Shown here piece by piece: positions 45,436-53,297 of a stretch of DNA of 64,000 nucleotides. The notes beneath the pieces are model-generated. The model was not told where the DNA came from. It worked only from the letters and a program-made list of their open reading frames with translations, and did not search any database. The DNA is from Microvirga arvi (lineage in GTDB: Bacteria; Pseudomonadota; Alphaproteobacteria; Rhizobiales; Beijerinckiaceae): contig NZ_JAFEMD010000012.1 in assembly GCF_016892765.1 (NCBI RefSeq), forward strand, positions 62,001 through 126,000. Direction: 5' to 3'. Each line of letters starts with the position of its first letter. Positions within the stretch are counted from its first letter, which is position 1. The position numbers and the translations under genes are program-made.

Positions 45436-45465
45436 AAAAAACGCGGCTCTCGGGCCGCGTTTTTA
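45436..45465. terminator. Bidirectional intrinsic terminator
   Basis: AAAAACGCGGC, a loop TCTCGGG-type, and GCCGCGTTTTT form a GC stem flanked by A and T runs. It can end transcription from both the lipoprotein gene on the plus strand and the large repeat-protein gene on the minus strand, whose stop is 23 bases away. Confidence 0.85.
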
Positions 45466-45487
45466 TTCAGCTGAAACTTGAGCCGCC

Positions 45488-48400
45488 TCAGTCGAACCGG
45501 CCGCTCGCATGGGCGAGCATGGTGTAGACCTTGCCGGTCTCCGAGGTGAGATAGGTCTTCGTCAGCATGGAGTCACGGTCGTCGCGGGAGACCTCGGCGA
45601 GCAGGCGCTCGAACTCTTCCACGTACCGGTCCACCGTCTGCCGGAACTCGTCGTCACGGCTGTACTTGCGGCGGATCTCCTCGAAGGTCTGCTGACCCTG
45701 CAGCGTGTAGAGGCGACGGGTGAACACGTTGCTCTCGCCGCGGCGGTAGCGGTCCCACAATTCCACGGCCGCGTCATGGTCGATCATGCGCGCGATGTCG
45801 ACCGAGATCGAGTCGAGCGACTCGAGGCTGTTGACGCGGGTGCGATCTGTGCGGCCTGCGGTGCTGCGGGCCGGCTCCACATTGTCCTCGCGGGAGGCCC
45901 GGTTCAGGAGATCCGACAGCCAGCCGCCGCGGGCGCCGGCCTCGCGGGCAGGGGCCTCCTCCCGGCGGGGTGCGGGACGCTCGGCCGCCGGCGGAGCCTG
46001 ACGCGCGGGTGCAGGAGCGGGGGCCGGAGCCGGAGCGGGCTTGGGCTCCGCTTGGCGGGCCACCGGAGCGGGTGTTGGGGCGGCGACAGGTGTCTGGGCG
46101 ATCCGCTGCTCGACCGCGGCGGCCACGGCCGCCATGGTCGCAGCGACCGGGGTCTCGTTGACGGCGGCCTTTCGCGGCTGGGCCGCAGGGGCCGCGTCGA
46201 CGAGGCGGTTCGAGCGGGATACGAGGGCCGACAGCTCGTTGAGGGCCTTGATCTGGTCGGCGACGACGCGGCGCATGTTGGCGGTCGTCTCCTGCGTCTC
46301 CTGCGGCAGTTCGACGACGCCGCGGCGGAGCTCGGCGCGGGTGGCCTCCAGCTCGCGCTGGATCTGCCCGGTCATGCCGCGCAGCTCGCCCATGGCCTCG
46401 CGGAATTTGGCGGTTGCATTCCCGAGGGCCTCGGCCATCTCACCGGTCGCCTGCTCGTAGCTGGCGCGCAGGGCTTCCGCCGTCCGCTCGCTCTCCTGGC
46501 CGGTGGTGGCGCGGATGCGCTCGAACTGCTCGCCGATGGCGGTCGTGGTGGTCTCGGCCGCAGCGGCCAAGACCGAGCCGATCTGGCGCGCCTTGGTTTC
46601 GGCATTCTGAAGGGAGCCCTCCACGACGGTGGTGAAGGAGCGGGTGACCGACTCGAGATCCTGCGAGCGGGCGCTGATCCGGGTCAGGAGCTCGTCCAGA
46701 GCCTGCTGGCGGCTGGAGAGGGCCTCGTTCATACGCGCTTCCACATGCTCCAGGGCACTCGCGGCCTCGGTGAGGGTCCGCATCTGCTCGCTGGTGGTGC
46801 TGGTGAGCGCCTGGCCGCGCTCTTCGAGGCTCCGGGCCAGTTCCAGCGCCTGCTGGATCGCGCCGGAGGACACGTGGCGCAGGGCGTCGACCTGATCGGC
46901 GACCTGGTCGGAGGCGCGGCCCGTCTGGGTGGCGATCTCCGAGAGGAGCGCCTCGATATGCTGCACGCGCCCGGCCAGCCCGTCCTCGACGGCGCCGAGA
47001 TTGCTGCTGGCGGAAGCCGCTACCTGCTGGAGCATGCGGTTGGCATCGGTGAGGCGGCCGAGGACCTCGCCGAGCTCGCCCCGCAGGCGCTCGTTGGCGC
47101 CGGTGAGGGCCTCCACATTCTGCTGCGTGCCCTCGTCGAGGGCGCTGCGCACGGCCTGTGTTGACTGCAGATAGGAGGCGGTAAGCTCCATCGTGCGCTC
47201 CTGGAGCGACGAGAGGAGGGTGGCGCTGCGATCCTGCAGGCTCTCGATCACGGCGCTGCTGCGCTCTTCGAGGCTGCGCAGGGTCGCGTCGCTGATGGCG
47301 GCGACCTCGCGGCCGATGACCTCGCCGCGGCTGCCCAGGCTCTCGACGAGAGAGGCGCCCTGGGTGTCGAAGATCGAGCGGATCTCGCCGATGCGGCCGG
47401 TGAGCGAGCCGAGAACCGACTGGCCGCGCTCGTCGATGGTTTCGGCGACGCCGCTCAGGCGGTTGACCACGCGGTCCTCAAGCATCGTCACGCTCTGGTT
47501 GAGAGCGGCGGCAAGCTCCTCGGTGCGGCTGCCGAGGGTCGAGGCGATCTCCTCCGCGCGGCTTCCCAGAGTCTGATTGATCTCGAAGGCGCGGGTGCCG
47601 AGGGTCTCGGTGATCTCGTCGGCGCGGTTGCCAAGCACCTCGTTGATGGAGGCGATGCGGCTGTCGAGGGACTGGCTGATATGCTCGGCCCTGGAGGACA
47701 GGGTCTCGGCGATGGCATTGGTCTTTGCCGTGATCGCCTGGCTGATCTCGTCCACGCGGGCCTGGAGGGACGTGGCCACGTCGCGTCCGCCTTCCGCCAT
47801 GACGCGGGCCATCTCGCCGGTGCGCACCACGAGAGCCTCGTTGAGGGCGGTGGAGCGGGCGCCGAGAACGCTGTCGACCCGCTCGACGATGGTATCGAAG
47901 TTGGCGGTGATCTCCGAGGTGCGGCGGGTGGCATGCTCCTCGAGGGCGGCAAGCTGCGTCTCGATGGCGGTGGTGGCCTCGCGGGCACGGTCCGTGAAGG
48001 ACTCGGCGACGGTGCGGCCCTGGACCGTAATCAGGCGGTCCATTTCCTCGAGGCGGCCGGTGATCGTGTCGGTCAGGCTGCCCACATCGCGGGAGATCCG
48101 CTCGGCCACTTCGCTGCCGCGGGTCGTGACGTCCTCGAGAGCCGTGAGGCGGGCGACGAGGGTCTCCTCCATCTCGCGGGTGCGGCTGTCGACGGTTGTG
48201 GACAGGTTCTCTGCCGTACGGTTGAGAGCCTCGTTGACGCGCGAGCCCTGGGAAGCGATGGCAAGCACGATATCCTTGGCCGTGCTGGCGAGCCGATTTT
48301 GCGCGTCTTCGGTGTGCAGGGACAGGGTCTCGGAGAATTCCTGGCCACGGTTTTCGAACGAGGCGCGGAACTCCTCGACCTGGGTGCCCATGAGAGCCGA

Positions 48401-50230
48401 GAGGCGCTCGCCCGCCTGGGTGAGGCTGGTCTCGAGGGCCTGACCCTGGACCGTGACGGATTCGCTGACACGCTGGCTCGCGGTCTCGAGACGGCTGGCG
48501 AGATCCTCGACGCGGGTGCCGATCGACTCGTCGGCGAGCCGCACGGCGCTCTCCAAGTGCTCGCGCACCTCGCCGCCGCGCAGCACGATCTCGTCGACGA
48601 CCCCGGTGCCCGTGCTGGCGAGCTGCTCGCGCAGGGAGCTGCCGCGGGTCGAAAGCTCCTCGATGAGGGAGCCAGCCGTCAGGGCGAACTCCTCACGCAG
48701 GCTGCCGCTGCTGGTGGCGAGTTCCTGGACGAGCGAGGTGCCGGTCTCGGAGAGCTGCTCGCGCACCTGCTTGCCGCGGGCCAGGATCTCCTCGCTCACG
48801 GAAGCGCCGGCCGCCGCGATCTGATCGCGCATTTCGGCGGTGCGGGCCGAGATGTCGTCGGCGATCACGCCGCCGGTGGCCGCCAGCTTCTCGGTGATCT
48901 CGGATCCGCGCTGGGCGAAGCTGTCCTCCAGGCTGCGGGCGGTCTGCTCGAAAGCCTCGCGCACGTCGTTGCCCTGCTGGGCGAGGGCATCGATCACGCC
49001 GCGGCCGGTTTCCGCAAGGGTGCGGGTGACCTGGCTCGCGCCTTCCTGCAGGTGGCGGGTCAGCAAATCGCCGGTCCGCTCGAAGGCGCCCGTGATGTCC
49101 TGCGCCTTGCCTTCGAGGGCGGCGGTGATCGTCGTGCCGACCTCGGCGATGCCGTTCTTGATCTCTTCGCTGGAGCCCGAGAGGCGATCGACCAGCTCAA
49201 CCCCGCGGCTCGCCATCTCCTCGACGACGCGCTCACCGGCGCGGCCGAGGGCCTGGGTGATGTGATCGCCCTGCGTCTGAAGGGAGGAGGTGACCTTGTC
49301 GCCCGCGCCGCTGACGGCAGACACGACGCGCTCGCTGGCGCCGTCGAGATCCTGGATCAGGTTCTGATGCACACCCGTGATCGAGCCGCGCACGCGCTCG
49401 GCATTCGAGACGATGGCCTCGCGTTGCGCCACAAGCTCGTCGATGAGCGAGCGGATGCGGATTTCGTTGTCGGAATAGGCGCGCTCCAGCGTGGAGATTT
49501 CGCTGCGCACCAGGGTCTCAAGCTCGCCGGCGCGGGCAAGAGCCCGCTCGACGCCGTCGCCGACGGCCGCCACCTCACGGCGCACGGCCTGAGAGACGGA
49601 GAGGACCGCATCGGTGGAGAAGCTCTCGGGCTGGGCCAGACGCACGGCCACTTCGCTGATCGCCCGGGCCACCATCTTCATCTCCTGCGATCGGACGGTG
49701 AGCATGGCGACGATGAAAAACAGGAAGACCGGGCCTAGGAGGCCTAAGGCGCCCAATGCCAGCTGCGAGGTCGAGAAGGTGGCGAACAACTGCTCGGGTG
49801 TGGTGATCCCCTGCGTATAGACGAGGGCGCCTATGCCGCCGACCCAGAGCAGGGAGGCGAGCGTCGCCAGCACGTAAGCCCGGCGGGAGGGGCGAGCCTG
49901 AAGGGCCTGCAGCATCACGCCGACATTCTGGCGGTCATCGTTGGCGACGGCGTTCCGGTTGGGGGCGATGAAGCCGGAACGGACCATGTCGTCGAGCCTG
50001 GGATCATGGTCGTCCGCATGAGCGGAGAGTGAATCGGATCCAAGGCCGAAAGGGCCCTTGGTGAAGTCGTGATCGTCGATATCCGGAAGCTTGGGCTCGT
50101 CGCCGAAGGACCTGTCGCCGGGGCGCGGCGGGGTGTGGATCACGAAAGTCTCGTCAAGGTTGAGCGCCTGCTCCACAGCCGTCAGGGCTGCCTCAGCCGG
50201 GTCTTTCATCTTCTTGTTCTCGGTCGCCAT
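45488..50230 (-). CDS. Giant membrane-anchored coiled-coil repeat protein, probable growth pole ring (GPR/RgsE) family
   Basis: A 1580-residue protein. Residues 1-115 are acidic cytoplasmic sequence, with two membrane spans at about 117-140 and 155-177. Residues ~180-1350 are almost entirely amphipathic helix. This includes fifteen perfect-length 22-residue repeats (365-694) and eight 11-residue repeats (824-911), the apolipoprotein-like periodicity. A Pro/Ala-rich linker (about 1382-1424) precedes a conserved-looking C-terminal domain with RKYSRDDEFRQTVDRYVEEF and GKVYTMLAHASGRFD. This architecture recalls the Agrobacterium growth pole ring protein and Sinorhizobium RgsE (about 2,100 residues), which organise polar growth. 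The family call is from memory of architecture. The ATG at 50230 was preferred to an upstream in-frame start. Confidence 0.7.
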   Translation of the reverse strand: MATENKKMKDPAEAALTAVEQALNLDETFVIHTPPRPGDRSFGDEPKLPDIDDHDFTKGPFGLGSDSLSAHADDHDPRLDDMVRSGFIAPNRNAVANDDRQNVGVMLQALQARPSRRAYVLATLASLLWVGGIGALVYTQGITTPEQLFATFSTSQLALGALGLLGPVFLFFIVAMLTVRSQEMKMVARAISEVAVRLAQPESFSTDAVLSVSQAVRREVAAVGDGVERALARAGELETLVRSEISTLERAYSDNEIRIRSLIDELVAQREAIVSNAERVRGSITGVHQNLIQDLDGASERVVSAVSGAGDKVTSSLQTQGDHITQALGRAGERVVEEMASRGVELVDRLSGSSEEIKNGIAEVGTTITAALEGKAQDITGAFERTGDLLTRHLQEGASQVTRTLAETGRGVIDALAQQGNDVREAFEQTARSLEDSFAQRGSEITEKLAATGGVIADDISARTAEMRDQIAAAGASVSEEILARGKQVREQLSETGTSLVQELATSSGSLREEFALTAGSLIEELSTRGSSLREQLASTGTGVVDEIVLRGGEVREHLESAVRLADESIGTRVEDLASRLETASQRVSESVTVQGQALETSLTQAGERLSALMGTQVEEFRASFENRGQEFSETLSLHTEDAQNRLASTAKDIVLAIASQGSRVNEALNRTAENLSTTVDSRTREMEETLVARLTALEDVTTRGSEVAERISRDVGSLTDTITGRLEEMDRLITVQGRTVAESFTDRAREATTAIETQLAALEEHATRRTSEITANFDTIVERVDSVLGARSTALNEALVVRTGEMARVMAEGGRDVATSLQARVDEISQAITAKTNAIAETLSSRAEHISQSLDSRIASINEVLGNRADEITETLGTRAFEINQTLGSRAEEIASTLGSRTEELAAALNQSVTMLEDRVVNRLSGVAETIDERGQSVLGSLTGRIGEIRSIFDTQGASLVESLGSRGEVIGREVAAISDATLRSLEERSSAVIESLQDRSATLLSSLQERTMELTASYLQSTQAVRSALDEGTQQNVEALTGANERLRGELGEVLGRLTDANRMLQQVAASASSNLGAVEDGLAGRVQHIEALLSEIATQTGRASDQVADQVDALRHVSSGAIQQALELARSLEERGQALTSTTSEQMRTLTEAASALEHVEARMNEALSSRQQALDELLTRISARSQDLESVTRSFTTVVEGSLQNAETKARQIGSVLAAAAETTTTAIGEQFERIRATTGQESERTAEALRASYEQATGEMAEALGNATAKFREAMGELRGMTGQIQRELEATRAELRRGVVELPQETQETTANMRRVVADQIKALNELSALVSRSNRLVDAAPAAQPRKAAVNETPVAATMAAVAAAVEQRIAQTPVAAPTPAPVARQAEPKPAPAPAPAPAPARQAPPAAERPAPRREEAPAREAGARGGWLSDLLNRASREDNVEPARSTAGRTDRTRVNSLESLDSISVDIARMIDHDAAVELWDRYRRGESNVFTRRLYTLQGQQTFEEIRRKYSRDDEFRQTVDRYVEEFERLLAEVSRDDRDSMLTKTYLTSETGKVYTMLAHASGRFD
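47498..47761 (-). repeat. Eight consecutive 11-residue repeats
   Basis: Residues 824-911 of the giant protein divide exactly into eight 11-residue units. Examples are SRAEHISQSLD, SRIASINEVLG, NRADEITETLG, TRAFEINQTLG and SRAEEIASTLG. The pattern is x-R-x-x-x-I-x-x-x-L-x. Hendecads build near-straight or right-handed coiled coils. Confidence 0.85.
48149..49138 (-). repeat. Fifteen consecutive 22-residue repeats
   Basis: Residues 365-694 divide without gap into fifteen 22-residue units. Four units in the middle (48545-48808) begin GASVSEEIL, GTSLVQEL, AGSLIEEL and GTGVVDEI, and each has a central R/S-G-x-x-[VL]-R-E-x-[LF]. This equals 66-base periodicity in the DNA, but the codons have diverged. 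Confidence 0.87.
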
Positions 50231-50547
50231 GATCCGCCCTCGTGACGCAACTGATGATGCCTGAAGCCGCACTCGATTCACGAAAAGAAAGGTGAATGCA
50301 TGGCCTCAGCGCGACGGATTAACCATTGAAGGTATTTCCGCACGGTAATCTGTCATTTACCAAGCAAGTCTAGCGGCCGATCTGAAACAAGGAAACCAGA
50401 TGTCCCCTATCACTTGTGAACGTCGTTAACGGCTTAGTAACCTGCTCTACCGGGCGCAATGTGGCAAAAAGACGGCATGCAACGCGCCTGTCTCTCGTCT
50501 TCCGGCGCAGTCTGTCATAAGTATGCGCCGACAAGCAGAGGTCCGCA
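50231..50547. promoter_or_regulatory. Divergent regulatory region between giant protein and ferredoxin genes
   Basis: 317 bases with no credible gene. It is more AT-rich than the flanks at about 50330-50450 and holds a CtrA-like site at 50426-50441. Promoters for the giant protein (leftward) and the ferredoxin gene (rightward) should lie here. Confidence 0.6.
50426..50441. promoter_or_regulatory. CtrA-like binding site, one mismatch
   Basis: TTAA-CGGCTTA-GTAAC differs from the alphaproteobacterial CtrA consensus TTAA-N7-TTAAC by one base in the second half-site. It is about 200 bases upstream of the giant protein start and about 110 bases upstream of the ferredoxin start. Confidence 0.4.
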
Positions 50548-50868
50548 ATGATCCAGATCACGTTCATCGATGCCGAAGGGACAGCCCGCACCGTCGAAGC
50601 GGAGGAGGGCGCTACCGTCATGGAAACCGCCATCCGCAACGGCGTTCCGGGGATCGAGGCCGAGTGCGGCGGCGCCTGTTCCTGCGCGACCTGCCACGTC
50701 TATGTCGCGGAGGAGTGGGAGGCTGCGACCGGCCAGCCGCAGCCGATGGAGGAGGACATGCTCGACTTCGCCTACGACGTGCGCCCGAACTCCCGGCTGT
50801 CCTGCCAAATCCGGGTTCGACCGGAGCTCGACGGCCTCGTCGTCCACACCCCGACCCGCCAGGGCTGA
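50548..50868 (+). CDS. 2Fe-2S ferredoxin, adrenodoxin type
   Basis: A 106-residue electron carrier. Cluster ligands C40, C46, C49 and C86 follow the C-x5-C-x2-C-xn-C pattern in ECGGACSCATCHVYV and LSCQI; an extra Cys44 lies inside the loop. DVRPNSRLSCQIRVRPELDG is the usual C-terminal part. It probably serves a cytochrome P450 or another oxygenase encoded elsewhere. The ATG at 50548 follows AGAGG. A universal stress protein gene is 15 bases downstream. Confidence 0.93.
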   Translation: MIQITFIDAEGTARTVEAEEGATVMETAIRNGVPGIEAECGGACSCATCHVYVAEEWEAATGQPQPMEEDMLDFAYDVRPNSRLSCQIRVRPELDGLVVHTPTRQG

Positions 50869-50883
50869 TCCGGAGGAAGCCCC

Positions 50884-51309
50884 ATGTTCAAGACGATTCT
50901 CGTCCCCGTGGATCTCGGTGAGGTCGAAGCCGCCAAGCCCGCCATCGACAAGGCCGTCGAGCTCGCCAGCACCTCGGGCGGAGCCCTTCGCCTGATCTAT
51001 GTGCGGGCCATCGTGCCGGTGACCTACATGGAGTTCATGCCACCGGCCTTCGATGAGGAGCAGCAGGGCGAGGCGGAGGACAAGCTCGCCGATGTTGCAG
51101 CGGGCGTTGCTCTTCCGGCCGAGCGTGTCTCCGCAGTTGTCCGCCTTGGCTCCGTCTATGCCGAGGTTCTGGACGAGGCAGAGAAGACCGGCGCCGATCT
51201 TGTGGTGGTCGGCTCGCACCGGCCCACCATGGCGACGTACCTGCTCGGCTCCAACGCCTCTACCATCGTACGCCACGCCCGGTGTTCGGTCCTGGTGGTA
51301 AGGGCTTAA
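50884..51309 (+). CDS. Universal stress protein, single domain
   Basis: A 141-residue UspA-fold protein. It starts MFKTILVPVDLGEVEAAKPA and ends with the ATP-binding loop VVVGSHRPTMATYLLGSNAS followed by IVRHARCSVLVVRA. The G-x2-x9-G-S/N pattern suggests nucleotide binding. GGAGGAAGCCCC before the ATG gives a good ribosome site. It follows the ferredoxin gene and is probably co-transcribed. Confidence 0.92.
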   Translation: MFKTILVPVDLGEVEAAKPAIDKAVELASTSGGALRLIYVRAIVPVTYMEFMPPAFDEEQQGEAEDKLADVAAGVALPAERVSAVVRLGSVYAEVLDEAEKTGADLVVVGSHRPTMATYLLGSNASTIVRHARCSVLVVRA

Positions 51310-51324
51310 TTCCATTTCTGAGTC

Positions 51325-51404
51325 GTCATGGCCGGGCTCGTCCCGGCCATCCACGTCTTCAAGTGGCTGAAGACGTGGATGCCCGCAACAAGTGCGGGCA
51401 TGAC
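51325..51404. repeat. Dispersed repeat, family B copy 1 (80 bases)
   Basis: An 80-base element from GTCATGGCCGGGCTCGTCCC to GTGCGGGCATGAC. It contains GGCCGGG..CCCGGCC, CCACGTCTTC..GAAGACGTGG and GCCCGCA..TGCGGGC hairpins. The first 40 bases match 55215-55254 at nearly every position. It lies just after the universal stress gene, so it may also slow transcription. Confidence 0.8.
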
Positions 51405-51426
51405 GGGGAATAGGGACGTTTAAGGC

Positions 51427-51996
51427 TTAAGATGCCTTCGGCAGCAGTTCTTCCGGCAACGCCTCCGAGTGGAAGGGGCGGGGCTTGTTGAGACGGATCA
51501 TGGGCTCGATCTGCCAGAAGCCGACGATGGCGAGGAGAATTCCCAGCAACGCGACTGGGGTGGCCCCCATCTGGAACGCCTGCCAGATCAGATAGGCCAT
51601 GGCCAGGAGGGATGCACCGGCGAGGGCCGAACTCGGAAGCCACAGGCCCATCGGCTTTCCAGCGACAAACCTAGCCTCGGGATTGGCGCGAATGATGGCG
51701 TCGCAGAGGGATTTCACGAAGGCGCGGTATTCCCGCGTCATCTCCTGCGCCTCCACGAGGCTCTTCCAGTCAAGCGAATGGAAGGTGAAGGACTTGCCGT
51801 CCTTCATGATCACCTTCGTGCGGAAGGATTTCTGGGCCAGCCGTCCAGGTTCGAAGGTCATGCGCACCGTGTCGACGGCGCCGAGCTGGACCTCATGCAC
51901 CTTGCGGCCCGAATCCACCGTGAGCGTGCTGCCCTTCAGAGTGAAGGAAATCGGCCCACCGAAGGGCTTGGGGCTGTGAGTATAGGTCTGGGACAT
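51427..51996 (-). CDS. Hypothetical membrane protein with PH-like N-terminal region
   Basis: A 189-residue protein of unknown function. Residues 1-100 are beta-rich and resemble bacterial PH-like sheets, with ISFTLKGSTLTVDSGRKVHE and VIMKDGKSFTFHSLDW. Residues ~115-160 contain two adjacent hydrophobic helices (SALAGASLLAMAYLIWQAFQ and VALLGILLAIVGFW). A short cytoplasmic tail ends in LPEELLPKAS. I do not recognise a characterised family. It stands alone, 61 bases from the VWA gene, on the same strand. Confidence 0.72.
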   Translation of the reverse strand: MSQTYTHSPKPFGGPISFTLKGSTLTVDSGRKVHEVQLGAVDTVRMTFEPGRLAQKSFRTKVIMKDGKSFTFHSLDWKSLVEAQEMTREYRAFVKSLCDAIIRANPEARFVAGKPMGLWLPSSALAGASLLAMAYLIWQAFQMGATPVALLGILLAIVGFWQIEPMIRLNKPRPFHSEALPEELLPKAS

Positions 51997-52057
51997 GAGG
52001 CTTCTTATCTACGCATCATCTTTTCGGCAAACCGGCTCTCACTTTGCCGGATGATGC

Positions 52058-53233
52058 TCACCGTACCAGTTCGCGCATCGCGTGGTCTATGCCTTCGAGA
52101 TTGAGCGGGTACATACGCTCGCCGAAAGCTTGCCGGATCAGGCTGATCGAATGGGTGTAGCCCCAGTGCGGCTGAGGCACCGGGTTCAGCCAGACCGCCT
52201 TGGGGAAATGGTCCAGGATCCGCCGGAGCCAAGCCTGGCCCGCCTCCTCGTTCCAGTGCTCCACGGATCCGCCGGGATGAGTGATCTCGTAGGGGCTCAT
52301 GGAGGCATCGCCCACGAAGACCACGCGGTAATCCGACGGATAGGTGCGGATCACGTCGAGGGTGGGGATCTTCTCGTCGAACCGCCGGCGGTTTTCCTTC
52401 CACAGGCTCTCGTAGACGCAGTTGTGGAAGTAGAAATGCTCGAAATGCTTGAACTCGAGCCGTGCGGCCGAGAACAGCTCCTCCGCGATTTCGATGTGCC
52501 AGTCCATCGAGCCGCCGACGTCGAGGAAGAGGAGCACCTTCACGGCGTTGCGGCGCTCGGGCCTCAGGCGCACGTCGAGATAGCCTTTGTGGGCGGTCTC
52601 GTGGATCGTCTCGTCGAGGTCGAGTTCCTCCGCCGAGCCGGTGCGGGCGAAGCGGCGGAGCCGCCGCAGCGCGATGCGCATGTTGCGCACGCCGAGCTCG
52701 ACGCTGTCGTCGAAATCCTTGAATTCGCGCTTGTCCCAAACCTTCACGGCGCGGAAGTTGCGGTTCTTGTCCTGGCCGATGCGCACGCCTTCCGGGTTGT
52801 AGCCATAGGCGCCGTAAGGCGAGGTGCCGGCGGTGCCGATCCATTTGTTGCCGCCCTGGTGACGCCCTTTTTGCTCATCGAGACGCTTCTTCAGGTTCTC
52901 CCAGAGCTTGTCCCAGCCCATGGCCTCGATCTGGCGCTTCTCCTCATCGGTGAGATAGCGCTCCGCGAGCTTGCGCAGCCATTCCTCCGGGATCCCGGTC
53001 TCCTCGACCGCGCGGCCCATGCTCTCCAATCCCTTGAACACATGGGCGAAGACCCGGTCGAACTTGTCGAAATGCCGCTCGTCCTTCACCAGGCAGGTAC
53101 GGGAGAGATAGTAGAACTCCTCCACGCTCTTGTCGGCGAGATCCTGGTCGAGCGCCTCCAGCAGGGCCAGGTACTCCCGGAAGGAGACCGGCACCTTGGC
53201 CGCGCGCAGCTCTGTGAAGAAGGTCAGGAACAT
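52058..53233 (-). CDS. VWA domain-containing protein (CoxE-like, MoxR partner)
   Basis: A 391-residue soluble protein. The N-terminal helical part starts MFLTFFTELRAAKVPVSFRE. The C-terminal half is a von Willebrand A domain in which the MIDAS motif reads FLDVGGSMDWH, with Gly instead of the usual first Ser. The later VVFVGDASMSPYE is the third MIDAS segment. Such proteins work with MoxR AAA+ ATPases as metal-cofactor or complex-assembly chaperones. A MoxR gene lies 3.6 kb away at 56867. The ATG at 53233 is preferred over a TTG six codons upstream. Confidence 0.88.
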   Translation of the reverse strand: MFLTFFTELRAAKVPVSFREYLALLEALDQDLADKSVEEFYYLSRTCLVKDERHFDKFDRVFAHVFKGLESMGRAVEETGIPEEWLRKLAERYLTDEEKRQIEAMGWDKLWENLKKRLDEQKGRHQGGNKWIGTAGTSPYGAYGYNPEGVRIGQDKNRNFRAVKVWDKREFKDFDDSVELGVRNMRIALRRLRRFARTGSAEELDLDETIHETAHKGYLDVRLRPERRNAVKVLLFLDVGGSMDWHIEIAEELFSAARLEFKHFEHFYFHNCVYESLWKENRRRFDEKIPTLDVIRTYPSDYRVVFVGDASMSPYEITHPGGSVEHWNEEAGQAWLRRILDHFPKAVWLNPVPQPHWGYTHSISLIRQAFGERMYPLNLEGIDHAMRELVR

Positions 53234-53297
53234 CGAGCCAATGTCGGGCAAAGGGTGAGGAGGTCAAGCGCCAATCGCCCGAGTCAGATCGGAGCCG

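Larger units (their letters stand above)
45146..45487. other. Non-coding interval with repeats and a terminator
   Basis: This 342-base stretch has no credible gene. It contains a gtcat...gtgac repeat (45184-45276), a large inverted repeat (45281-45418) and an intrinsic terminator (45436-45465). It separates the lipid-transport operon from the convergent end of the large repeat-protein gene. Confidence 0.7.

Noticed and set aside
48149-49138. 66-base periodic DNA resembling a CRISPR or tandem DNA repeat
   Set aside because: The period is in the protein (22 residues); codons have diverged and there are no identical direct repeats with unique spacers.
47681-49738. 685-codon plus-strand frame opposite the giant repeat protein
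   Set aside because: It mirrors the 66-base periodicity of the real gene on the other strand and has no family resemblance. It is a shadow of low stop-codon density.
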